From contig CAYIGN010000024.1 in NCBI GenBank assembly GCA_964363055.1, forward strand, positions 1 to 10,674: DNA of 10,674 nt, written 5' to 3'. Position numbers and translations under genes: made by a program. Shown here in pieces: positions 6,107 through 10,674 of this stretch. The DNA comes from CAYIGN01 sp964363055. GTDB taxonomy: Bacteria; Patescibacteriota; Minisyncoccia; Sungbacterales; HO2-52-23. The notes under the pieces were generated by a model. It was not told the origin of the DNA, did not search any database, and saw only the letters and a program-made list of their open reading frames with translations. Position 1 is the stretch's first letter. Each line of letters starts with the position of its first letter.

Positions 6107-6115
6107 AAAGGAGGT
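6107..6115 (+). promoter_or_regulatory. Strong Shine-Dalgarno site
   Basis: AAAGGAGGT lies 5 nt before the ATG at 6121. It fixes the start of the zinc-ribbon gene and is the only textbook ribosome-binding site seen in the window; neighbours start near their -10 boxes or inside other genes. Confidence 0.85.
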
Positions 6116-6120
6116 GTCGC

Positions 6121-6321
6121 ATGACCGAGACCGCTCAAGGAGGACCTACGTTTATAGGAGTCCCATGGTGGTACTCTTTCAACCCATACTGTCCCATCTG
6201 TGATAGATATTGGGAACTAACCGTCACACCATCAGGTGGCCGAGACGAGCATGCAATCAAGGACAAGATAGGACGATATGTACTTGTGTGCACTGACTGC
6301 ATAGCTCACATCCCGCTCTAA
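6121..6321 (+). CDS. Small zinc-ribbon-like protein of unknown function
   Basis: A 66-residue protein I do not recognise. Two CxxC pairs, CPIC (24-27) and CTDC (57-60), are spaced as in a zinc ribbon, with an aromatic stretch before the first pair (PWWYSF, 15-20) and a charged middle part (GGRDEHAIKDKIGR, 39-52). There is no signal peptide or membrane segment. The near-perfect Shine-Dalgarno and the zinc-knuckle spacing support it as a real gene despite its size. It lies just behind the structured RNA and terminator, so its expression may depend on read-through or antitermination. A 15-bp hairpin follows 6 nt after the stop. A role in RNA or DNA binding is a guess from the fold only. Confidence 0.7.
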   Translation: MTETAQGGPTFIGVPWWYSFNPYCPICDRYWELTVTPSGGRDEHAIKDKIGRYVLVCTDCIAHIPL

Positions 6322-6327
6322 CAGCCA

Positions 6328-6360
6328 GGATACCGAGGATTGCTTCAATCCTCGGTATCC
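6328..6360. terminator. 15-bp hairpin between the zinc-ribbon gene and thrS
   Basis: Arms GGATACCGAGGATTG (6328-6342) and CAATCCTCGGTATCC (6346-6360) are perfectly complementary around CTT. There is no U-tract on the plus strand, so termination would be weak or factor-dependent. It overlaps the predicted -35 and spacer of the thrS promoter, so an operator or mRNA-end-protecting role is also possible. Confidence 0.5.
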
Positions 6361-6368
6361 CCTACAAT
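6340..6368 (+). promoter_or_regulatory. Predicted thrS promoter
   Basis: TTGCTT (6340-6345), a 17-nt spacer and TACAAT (6363-6368) precede the thrS ATG at 6378 by 9 nt. This implies a leader of only a few bases, with no Shine-Dalgarno. The -10 is good, the -35 weak. Confidence 0.5.
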
Positions 6369-6377
6369 CAGATCTAT

Positions 6378-8144
6378 ATGGCCAAATCCGCGCCAGAACA
6401 AAATATTGATCACATCCGCCATTCGCTGGCGCATTTGCTGGCAATGGCGGTCTTGAAAAAGTTCCCCAAGGCCCAACTCGGCATTGGGCCCACAATTGAA
6501 AACGGATTTTATTATGATTTCAAAATACCGCGGCCGCTCTCCCACGACGACCTTCCGGAACTTGAAAAAAACATGCACGATTTTGCCGCGCAGCACCTTG
6601 ATTTTGCGGGCGAAAAAGTAACTGTGCAAAAGGCGCGCAAAATGTTCAAAGATCAGCCCTTCAAACTTGATCTCATCAAGCAATTCCTCAAAGAGAAAAA
6701 GTCCCTCACCATATATCATACGCGTCCTCCAACCCCCAACCCCCAACCTCCAACCCTATTCATTGATCTCTGCCGCGGCGGACACATCAAAAACACATCT
6801 GAAATAAATCCGGAAGCGTTTCGGCTGACCAAAATTGCCGGGGCCTACTGGCGGGGCGATGAAAAAAATCCGCAACTGACGCGGATTTACGGCGTGGCGT
6901 TTGCGACCAAAAAGGAGCTGGACGAGCATCTCACAATGCTGGCAGAAGCCGAGCGCAGGGATCATCGAAGAATCGGGCAAGAATTGGAACTCTTCATGTT
7001 CCATGAGACCGCGCCGGGTATGCCCTACTGGCTGCCCAAGGGCCTAAAAATAATCAACACGCTTATTGATTTCTGGCGCAAAGAGCATGAGGCGGCTGGA
7101 TACCAGGAAATAAAAGCGCCACTCTTGAATAAAAGAGAACTCTATGAAGTATCCGGCCACTGGACGCACTACCGCGATAATATGTTTGTCGCCACGACTC
7201 CGGACAAGAAAGAAGTGTATGCGCTCAAGCCGATGAATTGCCCCAATGCGATGGTGGTCTTTGCCAGCAAAAAAAGAAGCTATCGCGACTTGCCTCTGCG
7301 GCTTTCCGACACTGACACGCTCCATCGCTACGAGCGCTCCGGAACTCTGCATGGACTTCTGCGCGTGCGTGAGTTCTCGCAGGACGATGCCCATATCTTC
7401 GTCGCCGAAGACCAGATCAAAGCAGAATATGGGCGCCTCTTTGCACTGACCGATCGTTTCTATCGGATACTCGGGATTGAGTATTTGTTCCGCCTCGGCA
7501 CCCGGCCGGAGAAATATATGGGCGACAAAAAAACATGGGATCGCGCCGAGCAAGAACTCCGGGAGATTCTGGAATCAAGCGGCAAGCCCTACACCGAGCT
7601 TACGGGCGAGGGCGCGTTTTATGGCCCCAAAATTGACATTCTGATGAAGGACTCTATTGGTCGAGAATGGCAGATGGGAACTCTGCAGCTGGACTTTCAA
7701 ATCCCGCGCGGTTTCAAACTCTCCTACACCGATGCCGATGGCAAAGCCAAAACTCCGGTGGTGATTCACCGCGTGATTTACGGATCACTGGAGCGTTTCA
7801 TCGCCATTCTCCTTGAACATTTTGCCGGCGCTCTGCCTGTATGGCTCGCGCCGGTGCAAGTCGCAGTGCTGCCGGTCAGCGAAAAATCCAATGCTTACGC
7901 CCAGGCGGTTCTGGCTGAGCTTCAAGCGGCCCGGATCCGCGTGGAATTAACTGCTGCCAACGAGACGCTTGGCCGGCGCATCCGCGAGGCGGAGCTGCAA
8001 AAAATCCCATACCTTGTTGTCGTCGGCGAGCGGGAGGCCGCTGGGCACACCATTACCGTGCGCCAGAGAGGAGGAGAAAAACAAAAAACCATTACCCTCT
8101 CACAATTCCTGAATGCGCTCGCCAAAACCATCCATCCATCGTAA
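6378..8144 (+). CDS. thrS: Threonyl-tRNA synthetase lacking the TGS domain
   Basis: A class II synthetase that charges tRNA-Thr with threonine. At 588 residues it is shorter than the usual 640 or so because the N-terminal TGS domain is absent: it begins almost at once with the editing domain motif HSLAHLLAMAV (15-25; H15 and H19), paired with DLCRGGH (C132 and H136; the family usually has DLCRGPH). Catalytic-core marks are the zinc ligands C288 (KPMNCPN), H339 (DDAHIF) and H464 (VVIHRV), motif 2 RYERSGTLHGLLRVREF (318-334) and motif 3 with GSLERF (469-474). The anticodon-binding domain follows from about 485. Residues 116-126 (RPPTPNPQPPT) are a proline-rich insertion encoded by a heptamer repeat, sited in the editing domain just before the C132 motif. 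All key editing and synthetic residues are kept, so the enzyme should work. miaA starts inside its 3' end. Confidence 0.97.
   Translation: MAKSAPEQNIDHIRHSLAHLLAMAVLKKFPKAQLGIGPTIENGFYYDFKIPRPLSHDDLPELEKNMHDFAAQHLDFAGEKVTVQKARKMFKDQPFKLDLIKQFLKEKKSLTIYHTRPPTPNPQPPTLFIDLCRGGHIKNTSEINPEAFRLTKIAGAYWRGDEKNPQLTRIYGVAFATKKELDEHLTMLAEAERRDHRRIGQELELFMFHETAPGMPYWLPKGLKIINTLIDFWRKEHEAAGYQEIKAPLLNKRELYEVSGHWTHYRDNMFVATTPDKKEVYALKPMNCPNAMVVFASKKRSYRDLPLRLSDTDTLHRYERSGTLHGLLRVREFSQDDAHIFVAEDQIKAEYGRLFALTDRFYRILGIEYLFRLGTRPEKYMGDKKTWDRAEQELREILESSGKPYTELTGEGAFYGPKIDILMKDSIGREWQMGTLQLDFQIPRGFKLSYTDADGKAKTPVVIHRVIYGSLERFIAILLEHFAGALPVWLAPVQVAVLPVSEKSNAYAQAVLAELQAARIRVELTAANETLGRRIREAELQKIPYLVVVGEREAAGHTITVRQRGGEKQKTITLSQFLNALAKTIHPS
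6729..6756. repeat. Four tandem CCAACCC heptamers inside thrS
   Basis: Four consecutive 7-nt units, three CCAACCC and one CCAACCT. On the minus strand this reads as GGGTTGG units, a G-quadruplex-capable pattern. The tract is translated as a proline/threonine-rich insertion in the ThrRS editing domain. A cousin (AATCCCC twice) lies at 369-382. Confidence 0.9.
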
Positions 8145-9129
8145 ACCGAGAATAGTTATTATCATCGGCCCGTCTGCCTCGGGGAAATCCGCGCTCGCGG
8201 TGATGCTTGCCAAAAAATTCAACGGAGAGATAATCTCAGCTGACTCACGCCAGGTCTATCGCGGATTGAATATCGGCTCTGGGAAAGTGCCGGGCAACTG
8301 GAAGACATATTCCCCTGCCAATACCACCAGATTGATACGATCGTACGAAAATGATGGTAGTAAGCGGGTTCGAGTGTCCCGAGCGCGGAAAGTGTTTATA
8401 TATCAAGGCGTCCGTCATCATTGCATTGATTTTGCCTCCCTGCGGCGGGTATTTACCGCCGCCCAGTTTGTCTCCCGTGCTCTACGCGCGATCAGTGAGA
8501 TCGCGCGTAGAGGCCACATCCCCATCATCGCCGGCGGCACTGCTTTCTGGATAGACGCGCTGGTTTTTGATTTCTCTCTGCCGGAAGTGAAACCAAACGC
8601 GCGGCTTCGCCGCGCGTTGGAAAAAAAGTCCGCGTCCGAACTTCTCGCTATACTCAAACGCCTTGACCCGCGCCGCGCCGAGGCCATAGAGCAAAAAAAT
8701 CCGCGCCGTCTCGTCCGCGCGATTGAAATTGCATCCTCTCTCGGCCGCGTGCCGAAGCTGAAGAAAGGCAAGCCCTATCGTACATTCTGGCTCGGACTCT
8801 TATTACCTCCTCGGCTTCTCCAGCGCCGTATCGCGGCGCGGGCAGAAACGATGATCAAACTCGGCCTCGCGGCCGAGACCCGACGACTGCTGCGATCAGG
8901 AGTTGGCAAACGGCGCATCCTGGAGCTTGGCTTTGAATATCGCGCGGCTTTCGACTACCTCAAGGGAGGCATATCAAAAAAAGAATTACTTGCCCGCCTC
9001 GTGAAAGAGACCTCTGCTTATGCCAAGCGCCAAATGACCTGGTGGAAACGCAACCCCGAAATCAATTGGGTCCGGAATCCGGCAGAAACCCAGCGCCTTT
9101 TGAAAAAATTTCTGCAAAAAACTGATTGA
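8113..9129 (+). CDS. miaA: tRNA dimethylallyltransferase (MiaA)
   Basis: MiaA adds an isopentenyl group to A37 of tRNAs that read codons beginning with U. In 338 residues it shows the P-loop GPSASGKSA (19-27), SADSRQVYRGLNIGSGKV (42-59), GVRHHCIDF (99-107), GGTAFWIDAL (141-150), NPRRLVRAIE (196-205) and the C-terminal YAKRQMTWWKRN (303-314). The start at 8113 overlaps thrS by 32 nt; the gene has no visible Shine-Dalgarno and probably relies on coupling to thrS translation. Residues about 62-91, between GSGKV and the GVRHH motif, form a basic hydrophilic segment longer than in E. coli MiaA. Strong hairpins lie within the coding sequence at 8480-8512 and 8596-8618. The 3' end overlaps the convergent septum gene by 68 nt. 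Confidence 0.95.
   Translation: MRSPKPSIHRKPRIVIIIGPSASGKSALAVMLAKKFNGEIISADSRQVYRGLNIGSGKVPGNWKTYSPANTTRLIRSYENDGSKRVRVSRARKVFIYQGVRHHCIDFASLRRVFTAAQFVSRALRAISEIARRGHIPIIAGGTAFWIDALVFDFSLPEVKPNARLRRALEKKSASELLAILKRLDPRRAEAIEQKNPRRLVRAIEIASSLGRVPKLKKGKPYRTFWLGLLLPPRLLQRRIAARAETMIKLGLAAETRRLLRSGVGKRRILELGFEYRAAFDYLKGGISKKELLARLVKETSAYAKRQMTWWKRNPEINWVRNPAETQRLLKKFLQKTD
8480..8512. repeat. 14-bp-arm inverted repeat inside miaA
   Basis: CTCTACGCGCGATC (8480-8493) and GATCGCGCGTAGAG (8499-8512) pair perfectly around AGTGA. It encodes LRAISEIARR in a helix where MiaA has no extra length, so it is not an insertion; it arose within conserved coding sequence. Confidence 0.85.
8596..8618. repeat. 10-bp-arm hairpin inside miaA
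   Basis: AACGCGCGGC (8596-8605) and GCCGCGCGTT (8609-8618) pair around TTC. The GC-rich stem lies 83 nt after the previous hairpin and encodes part of NARLRRALE. It may be a by-product of arginine/alanine-rich codons. Confidence 0.7.
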
Positions 9130-9457
9130 TCCGCCTCCATAAGGTGCTGGGAGTTGTAGCGGGCGGCTCGGACTGCTCTTCGGGCACCACTACAACTACT
9201 GTCTCTCCTGGCTGGCGAAGTTGAAGGCGCGCTTTAGCTTCGCGCTCCACTGCTTCCGGCGTATCTAATTCAGTCAGGCGCGACCCAAGCTCTTTTTTTT
9301 GGCGATCCAATGCTTCCAGTCCGGCCCGCGCCGCGGCGCGTTCCCCGCGCAATGCCAGGGTCTGGCGTACCATCCTCACCGCGCCGAACAATGCCGAGAC
9401 CGCAATGAAAACCATGACTGCATTCAAGAATAGCGAGCTTTTCATCCGTACCCACAT
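9062..9457 (-). CDS. FtsB/DivIC-type septum formation initiator
   Basis: A 131-residue bitopic membrane protein of the divisome, expected to link FtsL- and FtsQ-type partners at the septum. A short cytoplasmic N-terminus with lysine/arginine is followed by a membrane segment (about 8-28, LFLNAVMVFIAVSALFGAV), then a coiled coil (about 30-65, rich in LxxLxxQKKELxxRL) and the family ending TPEAVEREAKARLQLRQPGETVVVV (66-90). After it comes a tail with PEEQSEPPATTP and an amphipathic piece RRINQFFAEIF. The start may be at 9457 or at the ATG at 9445. No Shine-Dalgarno is visible. Its last 68 nt lie opposite the end of miaA. FtsB and DivIC cannot be told apart from this sequence, so no symbol is given. 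Confidence 0.87.
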   Translation of the reverse strand: MWVRMKSSLFLNAVMVFIAVSALFGAVRMVRQTLALRGERAAARAGLEALDRQKKELGSRLTELDTPEAVEREAKARLQLRQPGETVVVVVPEEQSEPPATTPSTLWRRINQFFAEIFSKGAGFLPDSGPN

Positions 9458-9474
9458 AGTGTAATAATTAGGTT
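9458..9474. promoter_or_regulatory. AT-rich divergent promoter region
   Basis: Only 17 nt separate the divIC-like start from the divergent small gene. The stretch contains TAATAATTA, which can serve as a -10 box on either strand, placing transcription starts at or near both ATGs. The assignment rests only on base composition and spacing. Confidence 0.35.
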
Positions 9475-9582
9475 ATGTTTACCAATCGCAAAAAGCTGCG
9501 CGTGGTTTGGATCGGGATCACGGCGCTTGCCACGATCTCCATGATTGCGTATCTTCTGCTGCCCCTGATCTATCTTCGCTGA
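9475..9582 (+). CDS. 35-residue single-span membrane peptide
   Basis: A short open reading frame coding for MFTNRKKLRVVWIGITA followed by LATISMIAYLLLPLIYLR. A basic N-terminus (RKKLR, 5-9) precedes one hydrophobic span (about 10-33), so it would insert with the N-terminus inside. It fits the gap between two minus-strand genes very tightly: it diverges from the septum gene and its last 13 nt overlap the end of lepA. The clean layout of positive end plus membrane span, and an AT-rich promoter-like leader, argue for a real gene. Function is unknown; the closeness to a divisome gene hints at envelope work, which is inference. Short open reading frames also occur by chance, so confidence is moderate. 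Confidence 0.55.
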   Translation: MFTNRKKLRVVWIGITALATISMIAYLLLPLIYLR

Positions 9583-10674
9583 TGGATGGCAAATACCACC
9601 GAGGGCGGTATGGCGACCCGTCCGGTTTGACGCAAGCGCGCCTTGCCGCGTTTTTGTTTTTTCCAAAGCTTCATCTTGCGGGTCCGATCTCCGCCGTAAA
9701 GGTATCCAGCTACGTCTTTTTTGAGCGCTGCTATGGTCTCGCGCGCGATCACTCGGCCCTGAACCACGGCCTGCAATGCTACGCTAAAGAGTTGGCGCGG
9801 CAGGAGATCCTTGAGCGCTTCCAGCCGCGCGCGGCCGATCTGGTACGCTCGCTCGCGCGGCACCACCTCGGTTAGTGCCAACTCCGTCTCCCCAGCCACC
9901 ACAATATCCAAACGCACCAAGTCCCCCACCCGCCAGTCAAGGAGCGAGTAAGAAAAAGAAGCAAATCCGTGCGTCGCACTCTTCACCCTTTCGGAGAAAT
10001 CAAGCATAATTTCGCTAAGCGGCGCCTCCATTACCAAGAGCAGCCGCTCGCCGGATAGGGTCTGGGTATTTAGGAGTGTTCCCCGCGCGCTGGTTATCAA
10101 AGAAGTGAGAACGCCGATGGAGCGGCCGGGTGTTATAATCTCGCCCTTTACCCAGGGTTCTTCAATTCGGATGATCTGACCAGAATCGGGCAGGCGCGCG
10201 GCCGAATGAACTGGTAATGGCGATGGATGGCCGGGTAGCGACAAGTGAAGTTCAACTGAGGGCCGCGTGAGCGCAATTTTCAGTCCGTATTCGCGCCGTA
10301 TCCGCTCGATCACAATCTCCATATGCAGGAGCCCAAGAAATCCAAGGAGAAATCCGCGGCCCAGCGCCCCGGCTTCTTCAGGCATGAAGGTAAACGCGGC
10401 GTCCTCAAGCTTTAGTTTCTGGAGTGAATCGCGAAGTGCGGCATACTCATCCGGATTCTCCGGAAACGCCGAGGCAAAAATCGCTGAGGCCGGCTCTCGA
10501 TATCCGGGCAGGGGTTCGACCGCTCCAGCCGCACCAGGTCCATCGGCATGAGCGATCGTATCGCCAACCCGAACCAATCCCGCCTCCTTTAGACCAGTAG
10601 CGACGTATCCTATTTCCCCGGCCTGCAGTCCCGGGCTTGACTCGCGCCAAGGCACAAATAATCCCCCCTCACGC
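9570..10674 (-). CDS. lepA: Elongation factor 4 (LepA), C-terminal two-thirds (5' end beyond the right edge)
   Basis: LepA is a ribosome-binding GTPase that acts on translocation or ribosome assembly. The window holds the part after the GTPase domain: domain II with LQAGEIGYVATGLKEAGLVRVGDTI, domain III with PDEYAALRDSLQKLKLEDA and the hallmark LGRGFLLGFLGLLHMEIVIERIRREY, domain V, and the LepA-specific C-terminal domain with LFSVALQAVVQGRVIARETI, YGGDRTRKMKLWKKQKRGK and RQTGRVAIPPSVVFAI. The C-terminal domain separates it from EF-G. Codons continue in frame to the edge (REGGLF before the GTG at 10655), so the gene is cut by the window rather than starting there. The stop overlaps the small membrane peptide gene on the other strand by 13 nt. 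Confidence 0.95.
   Translation of the reverse strand, partial: REGGLFVPWRESSPGLQAGEIGYVATGLKEAGLVRVGDTIAHADGPGAAGAVEPLPGYREPASAIFASAFPENPDEYAALRDSLQKLKLEDAAFTFMPEEAGALGRGFLLGFLGLLHMEIVIERIRREYGLKIALTRPSVELHLSLPGHPSPLPVHSAARLPDSGQIIRIEEPWVKGEIITPGRSIGVLTSLITSARGTLLNTQTLSGERLLLVMEAPLSEIMLDFSERVKSATHGFASFSYSLLDWRVGDLVRLDIVVAGETELALTEVVPRERAYQIGRARLEALKDLLPRQLFSVALQAVVQGRVIARETIAALKKDVAGYLYGGDRTRKMKLWKKQKRGKARLRQTGRVAIPPSVVFAIHQRR

Noticed and set aside
9570..10655. lepA starting at GTG 10655 as a complete short gene
   Set aside because: The frame stays open to the window edge and the protein lacks the GTPase domain, so this is a gene cut by the window.

Overview
The window reads as a compact, moderately GC-rich bacterial chromosome segment of housekeeping genes. 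A member of the Patescibacteria / Candidate Phyla Radiation (Parcubacteria-like) is the best guess. That is an inference from protein style: a threonyl-tRNA synthetase with no TGS domain, an L32 starting MVVRMRHTRG, short foreign-looking peptide insertions inside conserved enzymes, several genes whose -10 box lies only about 6-9 nt before the ATG (leaderless mRNAs), overlapping genes, and a Cas2/PaaX-like protein of a kind seen in that group. No rRNA, tRNA or CRISPR array was seen.

Layout. On the minus strand, 1826 to 1 holds rnhB (RNase HII), rpmF (L32), nusB and the 5' part of rnc (RNase III, cut by the left edge), an RNA-processing/ribosome cluster. Divergent from it is dnaE (1850-5128), the replicative polymerase alpha subunit. 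Next comes the most unusual region (5179-6321). A winged-helix plus Cas2-like gene (5253-5831) sits between two perfect palindromes of 58 and 50 bp. These share the same constant blocks and differ in a symmetric 5-bp block and in their outermost arms. A near-consensus promoter then drives a roughly 130-nt RNA that folds into a long rod and ends in an intrinsic terminator, followed by a 66-aa zinc-ribbon gene with the only textbook Shine-Dalgarno in the window. After a 15-bp hairpin come thrS (6378-8144) and miaA (8113-9129), overlapping in the same direction. miaA converges on and overlaps a minus-strand FtsB/DivIC-type septum gene (9062-9457). A 35-aa membrane peptide gene (9475-9582) diverges from that and overlaps the 3' end of lepA (minus strand, cut by the right edge).

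Together most genes serve translation (L32, ThrRS, MiaA, LepA), RNA maturation (RNase III, NusB), replication (DnaE, RNase HII) and division (DivIC). A second theme is small repetitive DNA inside and between genes: a 13-bp-arm palindrome inserted in frame in rnhB, a four-copy CCAACCC heptamer inserted in the editing domain of thrS, long hairpins in miaA, and extra peptide segments in dnaE and miaA. The palindrome-flanked Cas2-like gene and the structured RNA are the best candidates for undescribed biology.
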